Shown here piece after piece: positions 16,167-24,144 of a stretch of 64,000 bases of DNA. The stretch spans positions 30,904 through 94,903 of the forward strand of contig JAGVNI010000018.1 in NCBI GenBank assembly GCA_020053355.1, written 5' to 3'. Origin of the DNA: an archaeon (GTDB lineage: Archaea > Micrarchaeota > Micrarchaeia > Anstonellales > Bilamarchaeaceae). The notes below the pieces were generated by a model. That model had not been told where the DNA came from, made no database searches, and saw only the letters and a program-made list of their open reading frames with translations. Position 1 is the first letter of the stretch, and the number at the start of each line of letters is the position of its first letter. Position numbers and translations under genes: made by a program.

Positions 16167-16414
16167 TTCTGATAGCGCCAATCAAGACGGAAAAGGCGAT
16201 CAGCAAGATCGAGTACGAGAACACGCTCACCTTCGAGGTCGACCTCAAGGCGTCCAAGAAGGATGTGAAGGGGGAAGTCGAGAAGCTCTTCTCGGTCAAG
16301 GTCGCGTCTGTGAAGACGTTCATCACCCCTGACGGGAAGAAGCACGCTCTTGTGCGGCTTGACAAAGGCTCCAAGGCCGACGACGTGGCTGCGAAGCTGA
16401 AGATGCTTGCATAA
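16163..16414 (+). CDS. rpl23: Ribosomal protein uL23
   Basis: 83-residue protein at the tunnel exit and a docking site for SRP and the translocon. It begins MILIAPIKTEKAISKIEYENT, with KASKKDVKGEVEKLFSVKV, the usual archaeal pattern. Its ATG overlaps the uL4 stop. Confidence 0.95.
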   Translation: MILIAPIKTEKAISKIEYENTLTFEVDLKASKKDVKGEVEKLFSVKVASVKTFITPDGKKHALVRLDKGSKADDVAAKLKMLA

Positions 16415-16426
16415 AGGTGAACACTT

Positions 16427-17179
16427 ATGGGTAAGCGATTAAAACAGCAGAAAAGAGGGCGCGGTTCGCCGAGATATCTCTCGCCGAGCAACCGCTACAA
16501 GGCGGACCTGGCATACCGCAATTACGATGACATCGAGAAAGCCGGCGTCCTGACCGGAAAGGTGGTCGAGTTCATCGACGACCCGGGCCGGACGGCGCCT
16601 TTGATGAAGGTAAGATACGACAACAACGAGACCGGCATACTGCTTGCTCCGGAAGGGATAGCGATAGGCGATGTCGTAGATGTCGGCGCGCAGGGGCGCC
16701 TGCGGCTGGGGAGCGTCCTGCCGCTTTACCGCATCCCGGATGGCGCTTACATATTCAATATAGAAAGGAACGCCGGAGATGGAGGCTCGCTTGTGAAAGC
16801 AGCCGGCTCATACGCCAACATCGTCGCGAAGGAGGGCAAGATAGTATACGTCAAGCTCCCGAGCCGCTCGACATTGGTGCTCTCAAACGAGTGCCGGGCG
16901 CAGCTCGGAGTGATAGCCGGCGGCGGCAGGCTGGAGAAGCCCATGCTGAAAGCCGGCAACCAGTGGTTCAAGAAGACCGCACAGCACAGGCTTTGGCCGG
17001 TGCCAAGGGGCGTTCACCAGTCCGCTTACAACCACCCGCACGGCGGAAAGCAGCACCACGTGGGCAAGCCCACGACGGTGGGGAGAGGCACTCCGCCAGG
17101 AGGCAAGGTCGGCCACATAGCAGCGAGGCAGACCGGGCGCCGCAAAGGCAAGAGGATGGTGGAAACCGCAGAGGCATGA
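16427..17179 (+). CDS. rpl2: Ribosomal protein uL2
   Basis: Essential for subunit association and peptidyl transferase. Recognised by GKRLKQQKRGRGSPRY at the start, VEFIDDPGRTAPLMKVRYDN, and the Gly/His-rich end VRGVHQSAYNHPHGGK (here PVPRGVHQSAYNHPHGG), containing the conserved His. AGGTGAACACTT before the ATG is a typical ribosome site. 250 aa. Confidence 0.96.
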   Translation: MGKRLKQQKRGRGSPRYLSPSNRYKADLAYRNYDDIEKAGVLTGKVVEFIDDPGRTAPLMKVRYDNNETGILLAPEGIAIGDVVDVGAQGRLRLGSVLPLYRIPDGAYIFNIERNAGDGGSLVKAAGSYANIVAKEGKIVYVKLPSRSTLVLSNECRAQLGVIAGGGRLEKPMLKAGNQWFKKTAQHRLWPVPRGVHQSAYNHPHGGKQHHVGKPTTVGRGTPPGGKVGHIAARQTGRRKGKRMVETAEA

Positions 17180-17183
17180 TACT

Positions 17184-17579
17184 ATGAAGAAAGACACGTG
17201 GAAGGGATTTGAAGAGGATCAGGTCGCGGCCATCAGCTTCGACGATTTCCTCAAAAGGATTTCATCAAGGGACAGGAGGACGCTCCTGCGGATGAAGATG
17301 AACCCGCGCCTGAAAAAATTCGTGGAAAAAGTCCGGCTGGTCAAGAAGACCAATCCGAAGAAGCTCATCAAGACGCACGTCCGGGAGGCGATAATCCTTC
17401 CGGAATGGCTCGGGCTGACATTCGGAGTCCACAACGGCAAGGAGTTCAAGAAGGTGGAAATCACCATGAACCGGGTAGGCAAGCGCCTCGGGGATTTCTC
17501 GCACACGACCGGCAGGGTCGCTCATTCGGGACCCGGTGTCGGAGCTACGAGAGGTTCCAAGTTCGTGCCGCTGAAGTGA
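17184..17579 (+). CDS. rps19: Ribosomal protein uS19
   Basis: A 30S head protein. The motifs IKTHVREAIILPEWLGLTFGVHNGKEFKKVEI and GDFSHTTGRVAHSGPGVGATRGSKFVPLK (given here in part) are typical of archaeal uS19. Length 131 aa. The stop TGA is overlapped by a possible upstream ATG of rpl22. Confidence 0.96.
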   Translation: MKKDTWKGFEEDQVAAISFDDFLKRISSRDRRTLLRMKMNPRLKKFVEKVRLVKKTNPKKLIKTHVREAIILPEWLGLTFGVHNGKEFKKVEITMNRVGKRLGDFSHTTGRVAHSGPGVGATRGSKFVPLK

Positions 17580-17584
17580 TGCAT

Positions 17585-18283
17585 ATGAAAGGATACTCCA
17601 ACATGCCGGAAAATACGGACAACTGCGCGAGCGCGCGAGTGGAAGGGGTCAATGCGTCCTACAAGGACCTGTCCGAAGTCTGCGGCAGGATCCGGAACAA
17701 GAAGACCGACTGGGCCGTCTCGTTCCTTGAAAAGGCCGCGGAGGGCGAAATCCCGATTCTTTTCAAGCGCCACAACAAGAACCTCGGCCACCGCCATGAG
17801 CTTGGCGGCAGGAAGGGGCGCTACCCGTGGAAGGCCGCGAAGATAGTCCTGAAGACCCTTCAAAGCGCCATGTCGAACGGCAAGAACCTGGGCCTTGGCG
17901 AGGTCTACACGATTGTCGCAGCATCAGCAAACAAGAAGGACATCTACCCGAGGATGGCCCCGAAGGGAAGGACGGCGCGTTCTTACCTCGTGACGTCGCG
18001 GGTGGAAATCGTGCTCAAGGGCTCAGAAGTTCCCAAAGGCGTCAGCGTGACCCCGCCCAAGAAGAAAGACGAGGCGGCGAAGCACTCCGAGCCGAAGAAG
18101 GACGAGAAAAAGAAGGAAGAGGCGCCGGCAGTCGGCAAGGAAGAGAAAAAAGAGCCGGCGAAGCTCCTCCAAGAAGAGGGCAAGGCCCAATCGGAGCACA
18201 AGCACGAATCCGAGAAGACCGCTGACCAGGAAAAGGGAAGGGCGCAGACTCCGCACCAGCACGGCGAGCGCAATAAAAGGTGA
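17585..18283 (+). CDS. rpl22: Ribosomal protein uL22 with long charged His-containing tail
   Basis: The core (~155 residues) is uL22: RVEGVNASYKDLSEVCGRIR, then HNKNLGHRHELGGRKGRYPW and MAPKGRTARSYLVTSRVEIVL. About 75 extra residues follow, Lys/Glu-rich with several His (EHKHESEK, PHQHGERNK). Canonical archaeal uL22 ends near the core. ATG at 17585 is chosen because GTGAT precedes it; an ATG two codons upstream is also in frame. Confidence 0.94.
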   Translation: MKGYSNMPENTDNCASARVEGVNASYKDLSEVCGRIRNKKTDWAVSFLEKAAEGEIPILFKRHNKNLGHRHELGGRKGRYPWKAAKIVLKTLQSAMSNGKNLGLGEVYTIVAASANKKDIYPRMAPKGRTARSYLVTSRVEIVLKGSEVPKGVSVTPPKKKDEAAKHSEPKKDEKKKEEAPAVGKEEKKEPAKLLQEEGKAQSEHKHESEKTADQEKGRAQTPHQHGERNKR

Positions 18284-18288
18284 ACATG

Positions 18289-19029
18289 ATGATATACCAG
18301 GAAAAACTTATTGAGGAGCCGTTCAGCAAATACCAGGTAATGAAGTTCCTGGAAGTCAAGCTGGACCGCGCAGGGCTTGCGAACGTGGACATCCAGCGCA
18401 CGCCGCTTGTCACCAGAATCACGCTCGAGGTCACGAACCCGGCGAGGATTATCGGCAAGAAAGGCCGGCTCATCAACGAGCTCACCGAGACGATAAAGCG
18501 CGAGTTCAAGATAGAGAACCCGCAGATAAGCGTAATCGAAGTGAGGGAGCCGTTCCTGGAGCCGCGCATGGTGGGCAAAAGGGCGGCCAAATACATCGAG
18601 ATGGGCAAAAAGGTCCGCGCAGTCCTGCACTACCTTCTCCGTGAAGTCATACGCGCAGGCGCGCTGGGGGCCGAAATCGTTGCCGCGGGAAAAATCGGCG
18701 CAAAAGGCGCGCGGGCAAAAAGCCTGCGCGTCGTGGCCGGATACATCCCCAAAGCAGGAGAGCCTGCGAGGCTGATACGCGTCGCTCACATCAGCGCCAA
18801 TACGCGCTCTGGCGTGATAGGCATACTCGTGCGGATAGTTCCTCCGGGAACCGTGTTCCCCGACAAAAAGACCACGCAGGTCGTTCTCCCGAAAGTCATC
18901 GAGTCCGCGACCGATGTGGAGAAGCCGAGTGCTGTCGCAGAAGCGCCGGCATCGGGTGGCGATAAGAAGCCCGAAAGCCATGGCGGCAGGCCGCCGTTCC
19001 GCAGGGCGCCGTTCCACCACAGGAGATGA
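18289..19029 (+). CDS. rps3: Ribosomal protein uS3
   Basis: A 30S protein at the mRNA entry. It has a KH domain with ARIIGKKGRLINELTETIKREF and a C-terminal domain with KGARAKSLRVVAGYIPK and SGVIGILVRIVPPGTVFPDK. A ~40-residue Pro/Arg/His-rich tail (HGGRPPFRRAPFHHRR) follows. Two adjacent ATG codons occur; the second, 6 nt after GGTG, fits the genome pattern. Confidence 0.95.
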   Translation: MIYQEKLIEEPFSKYQVMKFLEVKLDRAGLANVDIQRTPLVTRITLEVTNPARIIGKKGRLINELTETIKREFKIENPQISVIEVREPFLEPRMVGKRAAKYIEMGKKVRAVLHYLLREVIRAGALGAEIVAAGKIGAKGARAKSLRVVAGYIPKAGEPARLIRVAHISANTRSGVIGILVRIVPPGTVFPDKKTTQVVLPKVIESATDVEKPSAVAEAPASGGDKKPESHGGRPPFRRAPFHHRR

Positions 19030-19049
19030 ATATATGATAACACATGAGA

Positions 19050-19128
19050 TGGGGATGTCGCGAACGACGCTTCGTTCGCGAGCATGCTCGCGAAAGCTTA
19101 TGATGCTTTCGCGACATATACAACCCCA
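19050..19128. repeat. Nested palindrome inside the ribosomal operon
   Basis: Between uS3 and uL29. An outer stem TGGGG/CCCCA and TGTCGCGA/TCGCGACA enclose CGCGAACG/CGTTCGCG, the palindrome GAGCATGCTC, and TCGCGAAAGC/GCTTTCGCGA. It resembles in style the clusters at 44331 and 47281. Confidence 0.8.
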
Positions 19129-19152
19129 CTATGATGACAGGAGAGGGTTTTG

Positions 19153-19353
19153 ATGGCAGTACTTAAGAAGACAGACCTGGATTCAATGACGGATGCCGCC
19201 AAGGCCGCAAAAATCGTGGAACTCGAGCGCGCGATGCTGGAACTCCGCGGCGAGGGCAGGGCGGACAAGGTCAAGCCGCTCCGCAAGGCAATCGCCCAGC
19301 TTAAAACCCCGAGGCAGAAATCCGCTGCCCGGGCGAACCCCGGGAAGAAGTAA
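19153..19353 (+). CDS. rpl29: Ribosomal protein uL29
   Basis: 66-residue two-helix protein at the exit tunnel. Pattern: LKKTDLDSMTDAAKAAKIVELERAMLELRGEGRADKVKPLRKAIAQLKT (partly quoted), with a basic end. ATG at 19153 follows GAGAGGG. It leads the group uL29-aIF1-Rpp29, an order conserved in archaea. Confidence 0.92.
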   Translation: MAVLKKTDLDSMTDAAKAAKIVELERAMLELRGEGRADKVKPLRKAIAQLKTPRQKSAARANPGKK

Positions 19354-19418
19354 CCGTTTGTTGTTAACAACTGTGTTAAATAGAAGATAATACATAATAT
19401 CTACAGGTGAATGAAATA

Positions 19419-19721
19419 ATGGATAAATGTCCGAAATGCGGAATGCTCATGGACCTCTGCGTATGCGAGATCCTTGACAAACAGGGCGTATCGAAAATCA
19501 GGGTCTATTCGACCAAGAAGAAGTTCAAGAAGCTGGTGACCATAATCGAAGGCATCGACAAGGCCCAGCTCGAGTCGACTTCCAAGGAGCTCAAGCACAA
19601 GCTTGCCTGCGGCGGGACCGCCAAGGAAGGCGTGATAATCCTCCAGGGCGACCACAAGAGGCGCGCTGCCGAAGTGCTGAAGGCGCTCGGATACCCCCAG
19701 GAAAACATCGAAGTGTGCTGA
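19419..19721 (+). CDS. Translation initiation factor aIF1 (SUI1)
   Basis: It controls start-codon selection on the 30S. The zinc-type motif CPKCGMLMDLCVC opens the protein. The SUI1 core follows: KIRVYSTKKKFKKLVTIIEG, then KHKLACGGTAKEGVIILQGDHK. I choose the ATG at 19419, 9 nt after GGTG, over GTG at 19407. 100 aa, normal. Confidence 0.95.
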   Translation: MDKCPKCGMLMDLCVCEILDKQGVSKIRVYSTKKKFKKLVTIIEGIDKAQLESTSKELKHKLACGGTAKEGVIILQGDHKRRAAEVLKALGYPQENIEVC

Positions 19722-19821
19722 CTTTCCCCCCAAGCTCACATCTCCACTTTTCTTTTATCCCGCTTTATCCTATCATATCCTAGTCATCAATCCGTTGGCA
19801 TATCTCGCCGAAGATGGGAAG

Positions 19822-20112
19822 ATGATAACGAAAAAAAACCTTCTTTACTCGACTTTCATCGGCTTGGCTGTCGAAGTGATTAATTCCAGCCAGCGCAGCA
19901 TCATCGGCCTCAAAGGCACAATCGTCGACGAGACGAAGAACCTGATTGTGATTGAGAGCGCCGGGATTGGGGCAGAACCAGGAACCGGGAAGGAAGTCCG
20001 CGTCCCGAAGGCGGGAGCGACATTCCGCTTCACCCTTGAGAGCGGCGAGACTGCGGACGTGGAAGGGAAAAAAATAGCTTTCCGGCCGCACGAGCGGCCG
20101 AAAAAAGTCTAA
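19822..20112 (+). CDS. rnp1: Ribonuclease P protein component 1 (Rpp29/Pop4)
   Basis: RNA-binding subunit of archaeal RNase P. MITKKNLLYSTFIGLAVEVI and IIGLKGTIVDETKNLIVIES form the Sm-like beta barrel. ATG at 19822 follows GATGGGA. An in-frame start at 19795 would add nine residues, but the family begins MITxKNLL. In many archaea uS17 follows directly; here a lipoprotein on the other strand and a leader intervene. Confidence 0.92.
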   Translation: MITKKNLLYSTFIGLAVEVINSSQRSIIGLKGTIVDETKNLIVIESAGIGAEPGTGKEVRVPKAGATFRFTLESGETADVEGKKIAFRPHERPKKV

Positions 20113-20136
20113 TCTAAGGAATAAAAAAATTTGCGT

Positions 20137-20661
20137 TCATTTGCCGGATGACGTGTTCGTGTCGTCGATGCAGACGCTCCGGTATATCTCGTTCGTCACG
20201 CCCTGGCAGATTGCCGGGTTCTTGTATTCGTCCGCGGCCACTACTATGCAGAAGTCCTTGTCGTCCGGGTCGCTGAGGCGGTTGCACGGGCTGATGTCCT
20301 GGATCACGCCTGCCGTGTTGCCGAGGCATGTGGCGTAGAATATGGACATGTTGTTCATGGTCGCTATCGGGTCGCACTTGCTCGCGTCCCTCGACTCTTC
20401 AGCCGCGTCCATGTAGCACCCGGACTGGCAGGTGTTCACCATTTTCGTGTCCTCAAGGACGTTGCAGTTCACCACGCAGGCATTGAGGTCCATTACGTTC
20501 CCGCCCGATGAGCTTCCGCCGGAACTGCCTGAAGGCGTGCCTCCGCTTGGCGTTCCGTCGGATTGCGCGCCCTGCGTGCCATTTGGCTGCTGTGCAGGCG
20601 GAGCCGTGCACCCGGCAGCGATAATCAGAAATGCCGCTAAGATGGCTAATGCTAATCTCAT
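20137..20661 (-). CDS. Cys-rich lipoprotein interrupting the ribosomal operon
   Basis: 174 residues. A signal peptide with lipobox IIAAGC is followed by a low-complexity Gly/Ser/Pro/Gln linker (~residues 20-55). The external domain has about nine Cys (NACVVNCNVLEDTK, CQSGCYMDAAEE). It resembles in style the other lipoproteins of the window but no family is recognised. It lies on the opposite strand between Rpp29 and uS17. Confidence 0.75.
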   Translation of the reverse strand: MRLALAILAAFLIIAAGCTAPPAQQPNGTQGAQSDGTPSGGTPSGSSGGSSSGGNVMDLNACVVNCNVLEDTKMVNTCQSGCYMDAAEESRDASKCDPIATMNNMSIFYATCLGNTAGVIQDISPCNRLSDPDDKDFCIVVAADEYKNPAICQGVTNEIYRSVCIDDTNTSSGK

Positions 20662-21032
20662 ATTTTCACCAATACTGGTTTCCGCAGGGCGGTTTTTAAA
20701 CCTCGGGGTCAGGACACCGGAATCGTAACGTCCAATCCATCCGGCCTGCCTGTTCCGCCCGCCCTCTTCCGCCTTTATTTGTCTTATTTTCTGGCCAATT
20801 GAGTATCAAGCTGGATTGCGTTCAGGCGCGTCAGAAAAGTATTTAAACGGATGTATCCAAATTACGTGATGCCCGTATTATAGTCACTCAGAACGGACCC
20901 TCATTAGGTCCGGCGGCAATCGGATACCGTCCGCGCAAGCGGGTGCGGTCCGGATGCTTTGTTACGGAGAATCCGCCCTCAATCGGCAGGACGGAACGCA
21001 TGCGCATCAGCGCTACTCAACGAGGTATATGT
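20662..21032. other. Promoter and structured leader upstream of rps17
   Basis: 370 bases without a gene. The left part is the promoter region of the minus-strand lipoprotein. A TATA box TATTTAAAC lies at 20840-20848, so a plus-strand transcript would start near 20872 and carry a ~160-nt leader. Within it are the hairpin CGGACC-CTCATTA-GGTCCG (20894-20912) and a longer stem at 20919-20955 closed by CCGC-GCAA-GCGG, a GNRA tetraloop. No known riboswitch class was recognised. Confidence 0.65.
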
Positions 21033-21338
21033 ATGGCAGAAAAATGTGATGACAAGAAATGCTTCAAGCATGGGGGCGTTAAACTCCGGGGAGAGACCTT
21101 AAGCGGCAAGGTTGTCAGCGCGAAAAGCAGGCATACCGTCATTGTCGAGAGGGAAACGACGCAATTCTTTCCGAAGTACCGGAAATACGCCCGCGGCACA
21201 TCGCACATTGCGGCGCACAACCCGGCATGCATAAACGCCAAAGTCGGCGACATGGTGGACCTCGCCGAGACGAGGAAACTCAGCAAGACGAAGGCCTGGA
21301 CAGTTGTAGGCCTCTCTACAAAAGGTGAAAAAGCATGA
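21033..21338 (+). CDS. rps17: Ribosomal protein uS17
   Basis: Primary 16S-binding protein with OB fold. It begins MAEKCDDKKCFKHGGVKLRG; RGETLSGKVVSAKSRHTVIVER and RKYARGTSHIAAHNPACINA are characteristic. GAGGT precedes the ATG at 21033. The longer upstream frame is leader sequence. Its stop overlaps rpl14 (ATGA). Confidence 0.95.
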   Translation: MAEKCDDKKCFKHGGVKLRGETLSGKVVSAKSRHTVIVERETTQFFPKYRKYARGTSHIAAHNPACINAKVGDMVDLAETRKLSKTKAWTVVGLSTKGEKA

Positions 21339-21733
21339 AGGGACTCACAAGCACGATAACGAAGACGCTCACAACCGGCACCATGATGCCCTGCACTGAC
21401 AACAGCGGCGCGAAGATGATTTATGTGATAGGCGCCCTGCAGTTCCGCGGCACGAGGGGAAGGCCGCCGCAGCTTGGCGTCGGGGACGTGGTGATCGCAT
21501 CCGTCAAGAAGGGGAAGCCGGACATGGTGAAGAAGGTCGTCAAGGCTCTGATTGTGCGCCAGAAAAAGGAGTTTCGGCGCGCAAACGGCACGAGAATCTT
21601 TTTCGAGGACAATGCTGCCGTCCTGGTGAACGACGACATGCTCCCGGTCGGGACGGAAATCAAGGGCGTCGTGGCCAGGGAAATCGCAGAGCGGTTCCCG
21701 AAAGTGGCCGCGATATCCGCAGGTGTGGTCTAG
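21335..21733 (+). CDS. rpl14: Ribosomal protein uL14
   Basis: 132 residues at the subunit interface. LTTGTMMPCTDNSGAKMIYV, RGRPPQLGVGDVVIASVKKGKP and FEDNAAVLVNDDMLPVGTEIKG are diagnostic. Overlaps the uS17 stop by ATGA. Confidence 0.96.
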   Translation: MKGLTSTITKTLTTGTMMPCTDNSGAKMIYVIGALQFRGTRGRPPQLGVGDVVIASVKKGKPDMVKKVVKALIVRQKKEFRRANGTRIFFEDNAAVLVNDDMLPVGTEIKGVVAREIAERFPKVAAISAGVV

Positions 21734-21758
21734 GGCAAATCATTCGGGTGTGTTTAAC

Positions 21759-22319
21759 ATGAAATCTGATACTGAACGGAAAAAGTTCTACACGGAAAAG
21801 CTTCATAAGCGGAAAAGCCGCCTGCACGTCCACCTCTCGAAGGAACTGCGGGCGAAGCTCAAGGCGAAGAAGCGGGCAGTACTCGTCCACAAGGGCGATA
21901 CCGTGAAAGTCATGCGCGGGCCGGGCAAGGGAAAAGAGGCCAAGGTCAGCGACGTGAACACGCTAAGGCTCAAGGTTTTCGTAGAAGGCGTGATGGTGAA
22001 GAACGCCCGCGGCCGCGAAGTGGCCCAGGCGCTTGAACCGTCGAACCTTCTCCTGCTCTCCCTGGAATCGACCAAAGAACGCAAGCAGATATTCAGCGAG
22101 GACGCGTTCCGGAAAGCCGAGGCGCCTAAGAAAGAGGCTCCGAAGGCAGAGGCCGGGAAGCCTGATGCCGCAAAATCTGAAGCCACTAAGCCGGCCGAGA
22201 ATGCGCACTCGCACGGCGAGCACACGCACGAAGGCAAGGAGCACTCCGAACACAAGGGCGAGCAGACAGCAAAAGGCTCGGGTGTCCATGCCCAGACGAA
22301 ACCGAACGCTCAAAGGTGA
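21759..22319 (+). CDS. rpl24: Ribosomal protein uL24 with His-rich acidic tail
   Basis: The core of ~120 residues has HKRKSRLHVHLSKELRAKL and a KOW motif, HKGDTVKVMRGPGKGKEAKV. About 65 extra residues follow: first a Lys/Ala/Glu/Pro linker, then a His-rich stretch (AHSHGEHTHEGKEHSEHKGE). Canonical uL24 lacks such a tail. ATG at 21759 is 8 nt after GGTG. Confidence 0.94.
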   Translation: MKSDTERKKFYTEKLHKRKSRLHVHLSKELRAKLKAKKRAVLVHKGDTVKVMRGPGKGKEAKVSDVNTLRLKVFVEGVMVKNARGREVAQALEPSNLLLLSLESTKERKQIFSEDAFRKAEAPKKEAPKAEAGKPDAAKSEATKPAENAHSHGEHTHEGKEHSEHKGEQTAKGSGVHAQTKPNAQR

Positions 22320-22345
22320 ATGATTAATACCAAGGTGATACTTTT

Positions 22346-23059
22346 ATGGCGAAGAGAGGAGGAACGAAGCATCTGAAACGGATTGCCTCTGCGAAGGCTA
22401 TCCCGATAACCGATAAGAAAGAACGCAAGTGGATGACCAGAACCGCGCCGGGCACGCACCCGGCCAAGCACGCCATACCGCTCGGCGTCCTGGTGAGGGA
22501 CATCCTCAAGATAGCCACCACGCTCCGCGAGGCCCGCCAAATCATATCCGGCAGGATGCTCGAGGTGGACGGGGCCGTCCGCACGAACGAGAAATTCCCG
22601 GTCGGTCTTATGGACGTCGTTTCATTTCCCAAGGGCGGGAAATACTACCGCATCATGGTCGACAACAAGGGCCGGCTCGTTCCTAGCGAAATAAGCAAGG
22701 ACCAGGCGGCGTTGAAGATACTGCGCGTCGTCGGCAAGCACACGATACCCGGCGGCAAGCTCAGCTTGACATTCCACGATGGAAGGAACCTGCTGTCCGA
22801 CAACCACATCCGCGTGGGCGACAGCGTGGTCGTGACACTCCCCAAGGTCGCCCTGAAAACCCACCTGAAAAGGGACAAGGGATCCCGGTGCCTGGTCATG
22901 GACGGGAAGCACGCGGGGAGCATAGTGAATCTGAAGGAGATAATCGAGCGAAAGGGAGGCAAGCCTTCCGAAGCGCTCGTCTCTGACAAGTCCGAGGAGT
23001 TCATCACGGTCGCGAAATACCTGTTCGTGGTGGACGAGGCCTTCGGGAGCAAAGGGTGA
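22346..23059 (+). CDS. rps4e: Ribosomal protein eS4
   Basis: An archaeal/eukaryotic 30S protein of 237 aa with S4-like and KOW-like parts. GTKHLKRIASAKAIPITDKK, HPAKHAIPLGVLVRDILK, GRMLEVDGAVRTNEKFPVGLMD and HDGRNLLSDN are typical. AGGTGATACTTTT precedes the ATG. Confidence 0.96.
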   Translation: MAKRGGTKHLKRIASAKAIPITDKKERKWMTRTAPGTHPAKHAIPLGVLVRDILKIATTLREARQIISGRMLEVDGAVRTNEKFPVGLMDVVSFPKGGKYYRIMVDNKGRLVPSEISKDQAALKILRVVGKHTIPGGKLSLTFHDGRNLLSDNHIRVGDSVVVTLPKVALKTHLKRDKGSRCLVMDGKHAGSIVNLKEIIERKGGKPSEALVSDKSEEFITVAKYLFVVDEAFGSKG

Positions 23060-23064
23060 CCGTA

Positions 23065-23580
23065 ATGGATGCCAACAAGATGCGCGAAATACTCATAGAG
23101 AAAGTCACCGTGAACATCGGTGTCGGAGCCCCGGGCGACAAGCTTGAGCAGGCGAAATCATTGCTTGAGAGGCTAGTGGGCGGAAAGCAGCCTGTCGAGA
23201 CGCACGCGAGGCGCAGGGACCCGGTCTTCAAATTGAGGAAGGGCATGCCCATAGGCACGAAAGTGACGCTGCGCGGCGAAGAGGCGAAAAGCTTCCTGGA
23301 CAAGGCGCTGATAGCGAAAAGGCGCGTGCTCAAGCAGACGAACTTCGACCGGCAGGGCAACTTCGCATTCGGTGTCCACGAATACATCGATTTCCCGGGT
23401 GCGAAATACGACCCCGCAATCGCGATGTTCGGTTTCGACATCTGCGTATCGCTTGGACGGCCGGGCAGGCGCGTTACGCTCCGGAAGCTCCGCTCGACAC
23501 CGATCGGGAAAAACCACCGCATAACCAAGGATGAGGCGATTGAGTTCGCGAGGTCCGCGCTGAATGTGAAAATCGAGTGA
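23065..23580 (+). CDS. rpl5: Ribosomal protein uL5
   Basis: It binds 5S rRNA and the P-site t[43 protein letters not shown] and [20 protein letters not shown] are family hallmarks. ATG at 23065 lies 6 nt after GGTG; GTG at 23056 is part of that site. 171 aa. Confidence 0.95.
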   Translation: MDANKMREILIEKVTVNIGVGAPGDKLEQAKSLLERLVGGKQPVETHARRRDPVFKLRKGMPIGTKVTLRGEEAKSFLDKALIAKRRVLKQTNFDRQGNFAFGVHEYIDFPGAKYDPAIAMFGFDICVSLGRPGRRVTLRKLRSTPIGKNHRITKDEAIEFARSALNVKIE

Positions 23581-23585
23581 TGTTT

Positions 23586-23747
23586 ATGACGCTGACAATG
23601 GAAGAAAGATACAAGGGTAAGGGAAAGCGTGTTTGCCGGAACTGCGGCAACTCCCGGGCGCTGATACGCAAGTACAGGCTCAACGTCTGCAGGAGATGCT
23701 TCAGGGAGATGGCCGAGAACATCGGTTTCCGCAAATACGGGGGTTGA
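23586..23747 (+). CDS. rps14: Ribosomal protein uS14 (zinc-binding type)
   Basis: A 53-residue 30S head protein. The zinc motif is CRNC ... CRRC, with [14 protein letters not shown] between and [12 protein letters not shown] at the end, as in archaeal uS14. It fits between uL5 and uS8 in the standard order. The short spacer after uL5 (TGATGTTT) gives a GTGATG ribosome site. Confidence 0.93.
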   Translation: MTLTMEERYKGKGKRVCRNCGNSRALIRKYRLNVCRRCFREMAENIGFRKYGG

Positions 23748-23751
23748 TTCT

Positions 23752-24135
23752 ATGACGGACTATCTTGCTGACGCGCTCAATACGATAAAGACGCACGAAA
23801 TCGTCGGGCAGGGCACATGCACTGTCAAGCAGACCAAGCTAATAGGAGAGATACTTCGGGTCCTCAAGGACCACAAGTACCTCAAGGACTACAAGACCGT
23901 TGAAGACGGCCGGGGGGGCTGGTACGAGGTCCAGCTCGACGGCAGAATCAACGACTGCGGCGTCATAAAGCCGAGGATGCCCGTCAAGAGGCATGACTGG
24001 GCTAAACGGGAGCAGGAATTCATCCCCGGGTTCGGCGTGGGCCTGCTCATCGTCTCGACGCCGGGCGGAATCATGACGAACGCGGAAGCCGACCAGAAGA
24101 AGTTCGGCGGAAGGCTGCTCGCTTACGTCTACTAG
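23752..24135 (+). CDS. rps8: Ribosomal protein uS8
   Basis: 127 residues, an early 16S-binding protein. DYLADALNTIKTHEIVGQGT, LKDHKYLKDYKTVEDGRGGW and GVGLLIVSTPGGIMTNAEAD are typical of archaeal uS8. Four nt after the uS14 stop. Confidence 0.95.
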   Translation: MTDYLADALNTIKTHEIVGQGTCTVKQTKLIGEILRVLKDHKYLKDYKTVEDGRGGWYEVQLDGRINDCGVIKPRMPVKRHDWAKREQEFIPGFGVGLLIVSTPGGIMTNAEADQKKFGGRLLAYVY

Positions 24136-24144
24136 GTGTTGCTC

